A DNA stretch of 61,278 nt from an uncultured Alphaproteobacteria bacterium (GCA_944392775.1 CALXXV010000003.1:1-61278), one strand, 5' to 3'. Positions 16,899 through 27,491 are shown, numbered from the stretch's first letter. The notes: generated by a model not told the origin, from the letters alone. Program-made: numbers and translations.

Positions 16899-16970
16899 TG
16901 GGGATTCGCCTTTATGCACTTCCTATATCGTGCAAAATATCTCCACACACAAAGCGGATCCCAACCAATT

Positions 16971-16998
16971 AAAAAAACCGCCGAAACGGCGGTATTTT
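16971..16998 (-). terminator. rpsD terminator
   Basis: ACCGCCG, loop TTT, CGGCGGT then seven T on the minus strand. Confidence 0.85.
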
Positions 16999-17002
16999 TC
17001 TA

Positions 17003-17635
17003 TTAACGAGAATAGAATTCAACAACCAATTCTGGAAACATCTGAACCGGATATGGTACGTCTGCAAACATAGGTACGCGTGTAAAAGTTGCGGTAAAGT
17101 TTGCGCTATCTACGTTAATATAATCCGGGAACGTGCGTTCCGCAGATTCCAAAGCCAATACAACTAATGGCATCTGTTTTGCTTTTTCGCTGACAGTGAT
17201 GACATCTCCAGGTTTTACCTGATAAGAAGCAATTTTTACGCGCTTGCCATTAACATAAATATGACCATGGCTTACCAACTGACGAGAAGAAAATACTGTC
17301 GGTGCTAATTTAGAACGATATACAACTGCATCCAAACGACGTTCCAACAACCCAATCAAGTTATCTGGTGTATCACCTTTCATATTGGCAGCTTCCAAAT
17401 AATATGCACGGAATTTCTTTTCACCGATATTACCATAATAACCTTTCAAAGTCTGCTTTGCACGCATCTGTTTTGCGTAATCAGAAGAATTACCACCACG
17501 AGATGTTGGACCATGCTGACCAGGTTTGTATTTACGTTTATTAAATGGAGATTTTGCCTGACCCCACAAATTTACACCCAAGCTACGTCCGATTTTCAAT
17601 TTTCTTGTGCTACGTTTTGCACCTGCTCTTGCCAT
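17003..17635 (-). CDS. rpsD: 30S ribosomal protein S4
   Basis: 210 residues from the ATG at 17635, which has AAAGGAT upstream; the open frame extends 25 codons further without support. S4 nucleates 30S assembly. Recognisable parts: the basic N-terminus [33 protein letters not shown], the [12 protein letters not shown] segment and the S4 RNA-binding domain around [15 protein letters not shown]. No zinc-binding Cys are present. It stands alone rather than in the rpsM-rpsK-rpoA cluster. Confidence 0.97.
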   Translation of the reverse strand: MARAGAKRSTRKLKIGRSLGVNLWGQAKSPFNKRKYKPGQHGPTSRGGNSSDYAKQMRAKQTLKGYYGNIGEKKFRAYYLEAANMKGDTPDNLIGLLERRLDAVVYRSKLAPTVFSSRQLVSHGHIYVNGKRVKIASYQVKPGDVITVSEKAKQMPLVVLALESAERTFPDYINVDSANFTATFTRVPMFADVPYPVQMFPELVVEFYSR

Positions 17636-17801
17636 AATTTTTATCCTTTTGGTTTTTGTTTGTGCCAGACATTTCACAGATTCCTTATCGTTTATATGAC
17701 CAAAAGACATATAACTTATTCAGTTCTGGTTATCCAGCGTGGCTTAGTTTATACTTATTTCTTAGAAAAATCAAGTAAAAATCCAGTATTAATAGCCCCT
17801 T

Positions 17802-18341
17802 TTAAAACTTTACTTTCGGGGTCACCTTTTCTGCTTCGTCCATTTCAAACATTTTTTCTTCTGTTATATGAAACATATTCGCAACTATATTACTTGGGAA
17901 CTGTTGAATCTGCGTATTTAACCCCATCACAACAGTATTATAAAACTGACGTGCAGCTTGAATTTTCGTTTCAGTATCCGTCAATTCACGTTGTAATTCT
18001 AAGAAATTTTCATTCGCACGCAAAGTCGGATAATTTTCAGACAATGCAAAAATACTTTTTAAGGTTTCTGTTAAATGGTTTTCCGCATCAGCCTTTGACG
18101 GACCGTTTGCAGCCATTGCGGCATCTCGTGCAGCAACTACGGCTTGTAAAGTATCTTTTTCATGCTTTGCAGCCCCTTTTACCGTTTCAATTAAATTCGG
18201 AATCAAATCATACCTACGCTTTAATTGAGAATCAATGGTTGCCCATGCCTCTTTAACCTGGTTTTTACGTGCAATCAACCCATTATATACAGCAATAAAA
18301 TATAACAAGAATATTACAATTACGGCTATCGTCGTCCACAT
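17802..18341 (-). CDS. lemA: LemA family membrane protein
   Basis: 179 residues: an N-terminal membrane helix (about 3-20) followed by the LemA helical bundle (NQVKEAWATIDSQLKRRYDLIPNL, later ELTDTETKIQAARQFYN). The function is poorly defined. In many bacteria lemA adjoins htpX, but here htpX is 14 kb away. AAAGGAG lies upstream. Confidence 0.92.
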   Translation of the reverse strand: MWTTIAVIVIFLLYFIAVYNGLIARKNQVKEAWATIDSQLKRRYDLIPNLIETVKGAAKHEKDTLQAVVAARDAAMAANGPSKADAENHLTETLKSIFALSENYPTLRANENFLELQRELTDTETKIQAARQFYNTVVMGLNTQIQQFPSNIVANMFHITEEKMFEMDEAEKVTPKVKF

Positions 18342-18415
18342 AATAAAACTCCTTTAAAATATCCTGATCTTAAAGTATTATATATTATACAATTTAAAGA
18401 AAGCAAGTATTGTAA

Positions 18416-18441
18416 TAAAAAACGCCCCTAACGGGGCGTAA
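18416..18441 (-). terminator. Terminator of the cold-shock gene
   Basis: ACGCCCC, loop GTTA, GGGGCGT plus T-run on the minus strand. Confidence 0.85.
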
Positions 18442-18448
18442 AATAAAT

Positions 18449-18793
18449 TTATTTTTTCCAAAAAGCAAAACCTGATTTACGTTCAGATCTTTCTTCACGT
18501 TGTTTTCTATCTTCTATTGCTCTGCGACGTTCTGCGCGACGTTCTTGAAATCTTCTTGCAGATTCTTCGTCACGTTGAATCAATTTTAAAGTTGTTACAG
18601 ACAGTTTATCGTTTCGGACTTCCTCTTCAAATTCGACAATATCATTTTCGTTCAAGAATCTGATGCCCGCCGCTTTCAAAGAACTAGAGTGAACAAATAC
18701 ATCATCTGTATTGCCGTTTTCGTTTGGTGCATCCGGCGTAATAAACCCGAAGCACTTCTTGCCATTGTACCATTTTACTTTACCTTGACGCAT
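18449..18793 (-). CDS. Cold-shock-domain protein with basic helical tail
   Basis: 114 residues. Residues 1-70 are a cold-shock domain with RNP1 (KCFGFITP) and RNP2 (DVFVHSSS), which bind single-stranded nucleic acid. The tail from about residue 75 is dominated by Arg, Glu and Lys (RRFQERRAERRRAIEDRK) and should form a charged helix, unlike the usual 70-residue CspA. The 131 nt upstream contain only short imperfect hairpins (GGATTC/GAATCC, TATGG/CCATA), a possible leader. An RNA chaperone role is inferred. Confidence 0.85.
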   Translation of the reverse strand: MRQGKVKWYNGKKCFGFITPDAPNENGNTDDVFVHSSSLKAAGIRFLNENDIVEFEEEVRNDKLSVTTLKLIQRDEESARRFQERRAERRRAIEDRKQREERSERKSGFAFWKK

Positions 18794-18924
18794 AATTACT
18801 TTCCTTTCTTATGCTTGTTATGGATTCCACAAACCATAGAATCCTAAGGCAATTGTTAACCATACAAAAAACTAAAGCAAGAAAAAACGATATCTTGATA
18901 ATAGTTTCATTTCCTAGATATAAA

Positions 18925-20334
18925 CTACTCGCTGTCCGACTTTTTATAATAACGTTGAACCTCGTTCATAACAAAATTAAATAACTTACCAGCCATTGTT
19001 TCTGATGGAACAACCCAATCTTTTTGAACGTAAGGCATTGCAGCAATCAATATAAACCTTGCCATAAACCTAAATATTTCGCTTTCCTGCACCTGCGTCA
19101 ACTTTACAGGAGCGTTTGTTATATGAAAGACCTCGTTCTCAATTGCATTATCCAGTTTATCAATTATTACTTCTAACATTTTTGACGGATAATATAACTT
19201 ACAAAGTTTTGGGAACCCCTCAAACATAAAACCACTATCCCCTTGACTATAAAGAATATTCCATCCTACACGTTCAAATAAATCTTCTAAACAATTGCAT
19301 ATCATAAGATTATATTCTCTAACCCCTAACTCCATATAATTAGCTAGTTTTTGTTCTATTTTATCATTTTTCTTGTTCTTACTTTTTCTAGTTATTTCAT
19401 AGTGTTCGTGTGTTTTGCGTTCAAATTCAAAGAATGTACGAACCTGGCAAATAATTTCTAATGGTACAACTCTGCCATTTTTACCGATATCAATTATCAA
19501 TTTTGCATCACGATAATTACGTGGGTTTTCCATATCATAAAATTTATCTTTTATTGATAAAATTCTATCTGGCATCATCGCTTGGACACGTTCTATAAAA
19601 GTTCTTGCTTGCGGGATTAAATCGAACAAGCATTTTACACGCCACACATCTTGCAATCTCATACGTGGACGCGCAATTTTATCTAATTCACGAACTAATT
19701 CTACAGCTATTTTTTCATGTCCAGAACCAATTATAGATAATACGGTTTCTGAAGGAGTAGAAATATACTTTTCATTTAATTTAATTCGAACTTTATCAGC
19801 TACAGCGTTTGCGGACGCCTCACGCTCATGAGCAGCGATTACACGATGAACAGTATTTACGACCTCTTCAATATATGCAGAATAATACTTCCCTGTAATT
19901 TTATCTAATGCACGATCTATACTTTTTTGTGCACCAACAATGACGGTCACAATGGAAGATACAGCTAAGTCTATCTTATGCCCTGCACCACTAGTAAAAA
20001 ACTGGTTTCGCATAGGGTCTGCATCTAAACGATGATGAACAATATAGGGATAAATAGGATTTATGTCTGAAATTTTTATAGGCTCTTCAATTGCACTATC
20101 TGTTTCATAGTCATATCTCATAACCGGTGCTTTTGGGGCCCCAAAACATTTTCCTAAGAAATAAAAAACCTCACGAAACCAAGTAAAACCGTCAGAATAT
20201 AATTCTGATAAATACTCTGCGGCTTCATCATTTATGCGACCAGAAACTCTAGCCGCCTCAATTGCGGCTAAATTTTTCCTATCATGATCGGCCGTTAAAT
20301 CTGCTGCATAATTCTCTGAATACTGGGCAGACAT
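18925..20334 (-). CDS. Putative divergent RelA/SpoT-like synthetase-fold protein
   Basis: 469 residues, not a family I can name with certainty. The middle (about 245-340) lines up with the (p)ppGpp synthetase fold: DVWRVKCLFDLI at the position of the RelA/SpoT D-x-R-x-V-R strand, then KDKFYDMENPRNYRDAKLIID at the position of the D-Y-x-x-P-K-x-N-G-Y-x-S-x-H stretch, then LEIICQVRTFFEFERKTHEHYE at the position of V-E-I-Q-I-R-T. The key Asp and Glu are kept but the Tyr-x-x-x-His is altered. No HD, TGS or ACT domain is seen. It follows lysS by 28 nt, probably in one operon. Confidence 0.5.
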   Translation of the reverse strand: MSAQYSENYAADLTADHDRKNLAAIEAARVSGRINDEAAEYLSELYSDGFTWFREVFYFLGKCFGAPKAPVMRYDYETDSAIEEPIKISDINPIYPYIVHHRLDADPMRNQFFTSGAGHKIDLAVSSIVTVIVGAQKSIDRALDKITGKYYSAYIEEVVNTVHRVIAAHEREASANAVADKVRIKLNEKYISTPSETVLSIIGSGHEKIAVELVRELDKIARPRMRLQDVWRVKCLFDLIPQARTFIERVQAMMPDRILSIKDKFYDMENPRNYRDAKLIIDIGKNGRVVPLEIICQVRTFFEFERKTHEHYEITRKSKNKKNDKIEQKLANYMELGVREYNLMICNCLEDLFERVGWNILYSQGDSGFMFEGFPKLCKLYYPSKMLEVIIDKLDNAIENEVFHITNAPVKLTQVQESEIFRFMARFILIAAMPYVQKDWVVPSETMAGKLFNFVMNEVQRYYKKSDSE

Positions 20335-20362
20335 CTTTTCCTCTCCCTTATTTTCTTCCTTT

Positions 20363-21841
20363 CTATTTCATTATCGGAAACAATATGACGTCACGTAAAG
20401 TCGGCTGGTTTGCGATTATTGAAAAGAATCTATCAATTCCTAACCCCAGTCCAGAAATAGGTGGCATACCATGTTCCATTGCGCGCAAGAAATCCTCATC
20501 TAAATCGAAAGCCTCTTCATCACCTGCTGCCTTATTCTTTGCCTGTTCTTCAAATGCAGCACGTTGCACTATTGGATCAACCAGTTCGGAATAAGCCTTT
20601 ATCAATTCTGCGCCACATACAATTAACTGAAATATGTCTATTCTTCTGTTGTCTTTATCATTTCTACGCGCCAAAGGTATCAAATATGCAGGATAATTAT
20701 AAACTATTGCAGGTTGCACAATTTGATCGCGAATCTTGCGCTTAAATACATAATCCACAATAGAAGGTACAGATTTCAGAACTTCTAATTCTTCTGCAGG
20801 GAACATACCCTTTTCTATTAATTGTTTCTTCAATGCATTTGTATCTTTAAATTCTAAGATATCAACCCCAAGTAAGTCATTCATACGTGCAGTATAGTCT
20901 ATTTCTTCATATTTACTGAAATCAAGTTCCGTTCCTTGATATTCAATTTGCAAACTGCCGCGCAATTCCATAAGAATCTTCTGAACCATTGCCCAAGAAA
21001 ATTCTATATTATCCTTGTAATTCCAATAAGCAGCATACCATTCCAGCATAGTAAATTCTTGCAAATGCATTGCGTCCATACCTTCATTACGGAAATTTTT
21101 ACCAAGTTCGTAAACTCTATCAAACCCAGCCGCAATGGTCTGCTTTAAAAATAATTCCGGAGCAATACGCAAATAGAAATCCGCATCTAACGCGTTATGA
21201 TGCGTAATAAATGGTCTTGCCGCGGCACCACTTGCCACAACCTGCATAATAGGCGTTTCAACTTCTACAAAACCATTAGAATTCAAATATTCACGAATAA
21301 GACGCAACATCTTAAACCGCATTTTCATCGTATTACGTGTATCTTCATTAGAAATAATGTCCAAATAACGCTGACGATACCTTGTCTCCATATCTGTAAG
21401 CCCATGGAACTTTTCCGGCAAAGGACGTAAAGCTTTGGATAAAATATCATACTTTGATACGCGAACGGTCAATTCACCAGCAGTCGTATGATACAGTTCA
21501 CCGGTAATTCCTATAAAATCCCCTAGATCTACATTTGCTTTCATAAACTTATACTGTTCTTCACCTAATTCTTCACGTGACATAGAAAACTGAATTTCAC
21601 CATCTATATCATAAATACGGCCAAACATAAGTTTACCTAACCAACGCAAAGCAGTAATACGACCCGCCAACTTTACTTGTATGCCATCCGTTAAATTACG
21701 CGCATCGGCAATAGTATGCGTACGGTCAAATTTATCTTTCCAAACAACACCATCACGTACACGAATATTTTCTGCTTTTTGTAGTCTTGCCTCTAATTCA
21801 TTTGTTGATATCTTTGCTGTGTTGTTTGTATTTTCTGACAT
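20363..21841 (-). CDS. lysS: Lysyl-tRNA synthetase, class II
   Basis: 492 residues. An N-terminal OB-fold anticodon-binding domain is followed by the class II core with motif 1 (around VEVETPIMQ), motif 2 (FRNEGMDAMHLQEFTMLEWY) and motif 3 (GLGLGIDRFFSII). It charges tRNA-Lys. It is followed by the RelA/SpoT-like gene in the same direction. Confidence 0.97.
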   Translation of the reverse strand: MSENTNNTAKISTNELEARLQKAENIRVRDGVVWKDKFDRTHTIADARNLTDGIQVKLAGRITALRWLGKLMFGRIYDIDGEIQFSMSREELGEEQYKFMKANVDLGDFIGITGELYHTTAGELTVRVSKYDILSKALRPLPEKFHGLTDMETRYRQRYLDIISNEDTRNTMKMRFKMLRLIREYLNSNGFVEVETPIMQVVASGAAARPFITHHNALDADFYLRIAPELFLKQTIAAGFDRVYELGKNFRNEGMDAMHLQEFTMLEWYAAYWNYKDNIEFSWAMVQKILMELRGSLQIEYQGTELDFSKYEEIDYTARMNDLLGVDILEFKDTNALKKQLIEKGMFPAEELEVLKSVPSIVDYVFKRKIRDQIVQPAIVYNYPAYLIPLARRNDKDNRRIDIFQLIVCGAELIKAYSELVDPIVQRAAFEEQAKNKAAGDEEAFDLDEDFLRAMEHGMPPISGLGLGIDRFFSIIANQPTLRDVILFPIMK

Positions 21842-21867
21842 TTTATTTTCCTTTGAACTTTAAATAT

Positions 21868-21898
21868 TAAAAAACGGACGCCTAAAAGTGCGTCCGTC
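21868..21898 (-). terminator. Terminator between tRNA-Gly and lysS
   Basis: ACGGACGC, loop ACTTTTAG, GCGTCCGT then six T on the minus strand. It separates the tRNA transcript from lysS. Confidence 0.85.
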
Positions 21899-21984
21899 AT
21901 TTAAATAGATGGTCGCACTTTTCAATTCAAAAATTTTTTAGAATTAAAATTCATTGTGCAAAGACCTTTTATTTTAAGAAACTC

Positions 21985-22061
21985 TGGTGCGAGCAAAGGG
22001 GCTCGAACCCTCGACCTCAACCTTGGCAAGGTTGCGCTCTAGCCAACTGAGCTACGCTCGC
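21985..22061 (-). tRNA. tRNA-Gly (GCC)
   Basis: Acceptor GCGAGCG pairs with TGCTCGC, discriminator A, CCA encoded. The anticodon loop TTGCCAA is closed by CAACC/GGTTG. T loop is GGTTCGAGCCC. Confidence 0.97.
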
Positions 22062-22121
22062 ACTGCGTGAGATATTCTTACATATCTTATTTTTAATTGC
22101 AAGCTTTTTTTATACCAAAAT

Positions 22122-22147
22122 AAAAACCCGCATTCATACGGGTTTTT
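22122..22147 (-). terminator. Terminator of the era-queA-tgt gene string
   Basis: AAAAACCCG, loop TATGAATG on the minus strand, CGGGTTTTT. Confidence 0.8.
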
Positions 22148-22155
22148 AAGTGTTT

Positions 22156-23187
22156 TTACAACCATTTCCAAGGCTGTAAAACTTTCAACAGACTGTACGC
22201 AGTACGTTTATCCGTAAATGTATGACCACATCTTGGGCATACAATAAATGGAGATATCATCGCTTTTGTCTTCTTAAACATAGAAATCCATATCAATAAT
22301 CCCAAAGCCCATATAGCTATAACTAATCCCCATGCAACGTAACTAAAATACTTGTTAACTGTATCTGTTATTATCGTTATTGTACTTAAACTTGATTTCT
22401 CTAAATCATTATATATCTTCGTAGCAACAGGCCATGAAGATGGGCGCCACGGATATACATGTTCTATGCCATAGTTTGTTAACAATGTTGTTCCCAATCC
22501 ACCACTATTCTTATCAAGCTGAGTTTTTATTGCGTCGTCAATCATATCATCAATTTGGACCTGCAGAACGCTTGTTAAATCTGTTTCTATTTCATCCAGT
22601 TTCTTATTTACCAGCGCAGCTGTATCATCAACTTTTTGAATAGTTTCGTTCGCTTTATCTATACCAGATTTTGCCGCATCTACACCCTTGTTTACTTCAT
22701 TAAGTGCCTTATCAACCCCACCCGTGTTTATACCGAACTTACTTGCCAAGCCACTTAATTTTTGTACTTTATCAGTTGTTTCTTGAACTTTACCGGTTGT
22801 TTCTTCTGCCTTGGCTGTTGCATCTTTTGCCTTAGCCGTTGTATCTGTAACCTTATCAACCGCATCTTCTGCCATACGTACTTTATCTATTGCAAAAGCA
22901 ACTGGTTTTTCCAAATTTATAGAATCTTTTATCCCATCCAACAGTTTTTCATACTGTTCAACAACATTACGTTGTAAATCAAAGAACATCGATACAACAA
23001 TAGATTTTTTTATAGGATCAGAATATGTGTTTTTTACCCATAACGGCGTCCAGATTACAAGAGCAATCCAAATTATTGAAATTATCGCAAAAATACGTTT
23101 TGTCCACGAAACAAAAGAAGCCTTTTTCTTTACGCTTTTTGCACCACCTTGATCAATTACTTCTATCTCTTTCTTTTTTCTTGGCAT
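22156..23187 (-). CDS. Membrane protein with long coiled coil and C-terminal CxxC
   Basis: 343 residues from the ATG at 23187 (AAGGGG just upstream). Basic N-terminus, membrane helix at about 30-52, then a long heptad-like region full of T-D-K-x-x-A units (about 100-210, TTAKAKDATAKAEETT style) that should form a coiled coil like apolipoprotein or late-embryogenesis proteins, then a second helix (about 285-310) and a C-terminal CPRCGHTF motif that looks like half a zinc ribbon. Both termini would be cytoplasmic with the coiled coil outside. I do not recognise the family. Confidence 0.6.
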   Translation of the reverse strand: MPRKKKEIEVIDQGGAKSVKKKASFVSWTKRIFAIISIIWIALVIWTPLWVKNTYSDPIKKSIVVSMFFDLQRNVVEQYEKLLDGIKDSINLEKPVAFAIDKVRMAEDAVDKVTDTTAKAKDATAKAEETTGKVQETTDKVQKLSGLASKFGINTGGVDKALNEVNKGVDAAKSGIDKANETIQKVDDTAALVNKKLDEIETDLTSVLQVQIDDMIDDAIKTQLDKNSGGLGTTLLTNYGIEHVYPWRPSSWPVATKIYNDLEKSSLSTITIITDTVNKYFSYVAWGLVIAIWALGLLIWISMFKKTKAMISPFIVCPRCGHTFTDKRTAYSLLKVLQPWKWL

Positions 23188-23247
23188 TTTTTCCCCTTTC
23201 TTGATATAGTCAGTATAGTAAAACAAACTTATTTTTTTCAATAACTT

Positions 23248-23595
23248 TTATCGGGTATTTTCTTTAAATTTTTCAATCTCGTTTTTGTATACATCCACCA
23301 TTATCTGTACACCCAGATTTTTATGTTGAAGTTTCATAATTTCATTTAAAGTTTTATAATATACTTCCGCGTCACTTTTTTTCTTAAAAGTTGTTACAGA
23401 TATTGTTGCATCTAAATTCCATCGATTATGAGCTGCTTTTATATTAGCCAATGTATATATATAAGTTAAATTACCGATACTTTTCTTTGATATTGCTAAA
23501 TATAACTTATCCATAGAATTTAACGACAATTTAGGTGCACCTTCATTTTTCTTTAACCATTTAATTGCTAGATTTGTTTTTAATTTTTCAAACAT
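23248..23595 (-). CDS. Small hypothetical protein after tgt
   Basis: 115 residues, Lys-rich, no membrane helix or signal peptide. An upstream GTG would add four codons; the ATG at 23595 has AGGTG nine nt before it. The ATG lies 1 nt beyond the tgt stop, so the two are coupled. The central segment (LTYIYTLANIKAAHNRWNLD) may form an alpha/beta fold. No family recognised. Confidence 0.55.
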   Translation of the reverse strand: MFEKLKTNLAIKWLKKNEGAPKLSLNSMDKLYLAISKKSIGNLTYIYTLANIKAAHNRWNLDATISVTTFKKKSDAEVYYKTLNEIMKLQHKNLGVQIMVDVYKNEIEKFKENTR

Positions 23596-23596
23596 A

Positions 23597-24712
<1,116 letters not shown>

Positions 24713-25744
24713 CTAATTATCCTTCTTAAACAACAAGCAACAATCCCCGTAAGAAAAAAATCTATATTTTTCTTCGATTGCATGAGCGTATGCGGATTTC
24801 ATTTCATCAAGCCCCGCAAATGCAGATACTAACATAAACAACGTAGATTTTGGTAAATGAAAGTTAGTTAACAACACATCAACTGCACCAAACTTATAAC
24901 CCGGTGTAATAAATATATCCGTACTACGACAAACTGGAACAACCCTTGCATTTCTTTCGTTTTCTGGCAATTTACAGTTGTCCATTGCCGAACTTTCAAG
25001 CGTCCTCATCGATGTAGTTCCAACCGCAATTACGCGTTTTGCGTTGTTTATTATATCTGCTTGCTGTGGCGTTATGCAGCACCATTCGCTATGCATTTTA
25101 TGCTGTGATAAATCTTCTGTCTTAACAGGCATCCAAGTACCTGCACCAACATGTAAAGTTATCTTTACTATCTTTGCGCCACGCGTTTCTATCTCTTGCA
25201 TTAATTCTGGTGTAAAGTGCAGCCCTGCGGTCGGTGCAGCCATTGAACCAATGGGATCTGCATAGACAGTTTGATAACGCTCACGATCTTCGATTTCTGC
25301 TTCGCGTTTCATATATGGTGGCAACGGCATCTTGCCAACTTTGTCTAAAACAGCAAAAACATTGTCACACAAGAACTCTAATTTCAACCCACTTTCATCA
25401 TCTTTATCCAAAACTTTAACTTGTGTGCCGTCATCCAAAGTCAAAATTTCATCAACGTTTATTTTATTAAACTTTTTGCACAAACCCCACCAAACTTTAT
25501 CGCTTACTGCAGTATGTAAAGTTATCTCGTGACCAGATGCATCAAAGCGCGCAGGTATAACCTTAGAATTATTAAACACAACCACATCACCGGGCTGCAA
25601 ATAATCCAAAAAATCGCGGATATGTTTATCCGCTATATCTTTACATTTTACAACAAGCATCCTAGATGCATCGCGTTGATGAAGCGGATGTGACGCGATT
25701 AGTTCTGGTGGCAGGTCAAAATCAAAATCTGATGTGTGCAACAT
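24713..25744 (-). CDS. queA: S-adenosylmethionine:tRNA ribosyltransferase-isomerase
   Basis: 343 residues. It makes epoxyqueuosine from preQ1-tRNA. Conserved segments: DFDLPPELIASHPL, GDVVVFNNSKVIPAR, the AAPTAGLHFTPEL motif near residue 170, and LLTNFHLPKSTLFMLV. It is encoded between era and tgt on the same strand. Confidence 0.97.
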   Translation of the reverse strand: MLHTSDFDFDLPPELIASHPLHQRDASRMLVVKCKDIADKHIRDFLDYLQPGDVVVFNNSKVIPARFDASGHEITLHTAVSDKVWWGLCKKFNKINVDEILTLDDGTQVKVLDKDDESGLKLEFLCDNVFAVLDKVGKMPLPPYMKREAEIEDRERYQTVYADPIGSMAAPTAGLHFTPELMQEIETRGAKIVKITLHVGAGTWMPVKTEDLSQHKMHSEWCCITPQQADIINNAKRVIAVGTTSMRTLESSAMDNCKLPENERNARVVPVCRSTDIFITPGYKFGAVDVLLTNFHLPKSTLFMLVSAFAGLDEMKSAYAHAIEEKYRFFSYGDCCLLFKKDN

Positions 25745-25760
25745 ATTTAAATCTATCTTT

Positions 25761-26654
25761 TTATTTAAACTCTAAACCTTGTTCTTCATAATTTTCTGCT
25801 TTATTCTCCCAATCCGGTTCTACACGCACAAATAAATGCAGGCGTGCGTTTACCCCCCATTGATCTTGTATATCATGTCTAGCAGCAGTACCTATCTGCT
25901 TTAACTGCGCCCCACCGCGCCCTATTACTATTTTCTTATGTGCATCGTTCTGAACAGATATTTTCTGATATATATCCAATACACCTTCATCATCAACTTC
26001 TACCTTTTCTGTCAAAACGTTTATGTGATAAGGCAATTCTTGATGAATATATTTATATATCTTTTCACGCGTTAATTCCGATAAATACAAAGCATCTGGC
26101 ACATCTGATGCGTCTTTTGTATCAAACAAATATGGAGATTCTGGCATAACCGATGCCAAAGAATCTAGCATCTGTTTTACACCATCATTTTTTAATGCGG
26201 AAATCATGAAGATTTCCTCAAATTCTGCCATTTGTGAAAGTTCCGCGGCAATTGGTAATAAGTCTTGTTTCCTTATTGCGTCCGCCTTATTAAGCGCAAC
26301 AAATAAATTCTTGTGCTCTTTGATTTTTGCAACTAAATTTCTAACAGTATCTGTAATACCCTTTTGCGCATCTATTACCAACAAAATAGCATCTGCGTCT
26401 GATACCGCATCCATTGCCGCATCAACCATAGCCCTGTCTAAGCGTCTTGCAGGCTTAAACACGCCGGGCGTATCCACAAATATTAACTGTCGATCGCCTA
26501 CCATCTTTATCGCACGCAATCGAGTACGCGTGGTCTGCACTTTATGTGAAACAATAGATACTTTGCGCCCCATAATCTGGTTCATCAAAGTACTTTTACC
26601 TGCGTTGGTTGGCCCAACTATTGCAATAAATCCTGAATATGTCTTTTTTGTCAT
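25761..26654 (-). CDS. era: GTPase Era
   Basis: 297 residues. G1 GPTNAGKSTL, G3 DTPGVF, and G4 as N-K-A-D in ALNKADA define the GTPase domain; the C-terminal KH domain has IVIGRGGAQLKQIG. Era binds 16S rRNA and helps 30S maturation. Its ATG lies 7 nt after an extended -10 box, with no ribosome site. Confidence 0.96.
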   Translation of the reverse strand: MTKKTYSGFIAIVGPTNAGKSTLMNQIMGRKVSIVSHKVQTTRTRLRAIKMVGDRQLIFVDTPGVFKPARRLDRAMVDAAMDAVSDADAILLVIDAQKGITDTVRNLVAKIKEHKNLFVALNKADAIRKQDLLPIAAELSQMAEFEEIFMISALKNDGVKQMLDSLASVMPESPYLFDTKDASDVPDALYLSELTREKIYKYIHQELPYHINVLTEKVEVDDEGVLDIYQKISVQNDAHKKIVIGRGGAQLKQIGTAARHDIQDQWGVNARLHLFVRVEPDWENKAENYEEQGLEFK

Positions 26655-26661
26655 ATCAAAT

Positions 26662-26689
26662 ACATTAGCACACTAAAACCAAAAGTGAA
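26662..26689 (-). promoter_or_regulatory. Leaderless promoter of era
   Basis: Minus strand: TTCACT (26689-26684), 16-nt spacer ending in TGC, TAATGT (26667-26662), 7 nt to the ATG at 26654. The TG extension compensates for the weak -35. Confidence 0.55.
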
Positions 26690-26758
26690 TAAAAAACTTG
26701 CATTTAAGCCCATCTGGAGTATTCTTCCACACAAGAAATATATTAAAAAGGTTATAAA

Positions 26759-27463
26759 ATGCAATTAACAGGACCAGAAATTTTACGCAGAATGACAGAA
26801 ACTAAGCCCCAAGGGAAACAACCTGATATCATAATAAAACCTTTTGATGAAAAATGCCTTGGTAGTAATAGTTACGACTTGCACCTGGCAGATACATTAA
26901 AAATATATAAAAACACCTTACCAAAAGGTATGAAACCAGCTATTGAATATAAAGGCGACATATCTTTGCACGATATGAGCGACTGGTTCGAAAATAAATC
27001 TTTTTATAAAGACTTTATTAAAAATTCATATAAATACGATATTCGTAATCCTAAATATACAATAGACCCATGCTCTGAAGACGCTCATGAAACAATAGAA
27101 ATCAAAATACCAGAAACCGGTTTAATACTATCCCCACAAATAGGTTATCTTGGGTCTACCGTTGAATATACAGAAACACGAAATTTATTTCCATACATTG
27201 ACGGGAAGTCATCTGTTGGACGTAACTTCATATTAAATCATCATACTGCTGGTCGCGGTGATGACGGATTCTGTGGCACTTGGACACTAGAAATAAGAAC
27301 TTTATATCCAACTGTCGTTTATCCTTATATGCGCATAGGTCAAATTTATTATGAAACGTTTATCGGTGACCGTAAACCATACGATTTAAACAAAACAAGT
27401 CATTATAACGGACAAATTGGTCCAACGGCAGCTGCTAAAATTCAAATTGAAAAAGTGCGTTAA
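26759..27463 (+). CDS. dcd: dCTP deaminase family protein
   Basis: 234 residues of the dUTPase/dCTP deaminase trimer fold. The signature GKSSVGRNFILNHHTAGRG..GFCGTWTLEI carries the family Gly-Lys-Ser-Ser and the Glu after TL that marks deaminases rather than dUTPases. It supplies dUTP/dUMP for thymidylate. About 40 residues longer than the E. coli enzyme because of an N-terminal insertion (about 60-110). AAAAAGG precedes the ATG. Divergent from era. Confidence 0.85.
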   Translation: MQLTGPEILRRMTETKPQGKQPDIIIKPFDEKCLGSNSYDLHLADTLKIYKNTLPKGMKPAIEYKGDISLHDMSDWFENKSFYKDFIKNSYKYDIRNPKYTIDPCSEDAHETIEIKIPETGLILSPQIGYLGSTVEYTETRNLFPYIDGKSSVGRNFILNHHTAGRGDDGFCGTWTLEIRTLYPTVVYPYMRIGQIYYETFIGDRKPYDLNKTSHYNGQIGPTAAAKIQIEKVR

Positions 27464-27491
27464 AAAAATCTGGTAATAAACCAGATTTTTT
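27463..27491. terminator. Bidirectional terminator between dcd and bamD
   Basis: A-run, ATCTGGT, loop AATAA, ACCAGAT, T-run. It overlaps the bamD stop. Confidence 0.85.

Noticed and set aside
16898..16972. A 24-codon ORF (begins MGIRLYALPI) just after the terminator of RNA copy A, a possible regulated target.
   Set aside because: No ribosome site, starts inside the T-run, and no counterpart after copy B.
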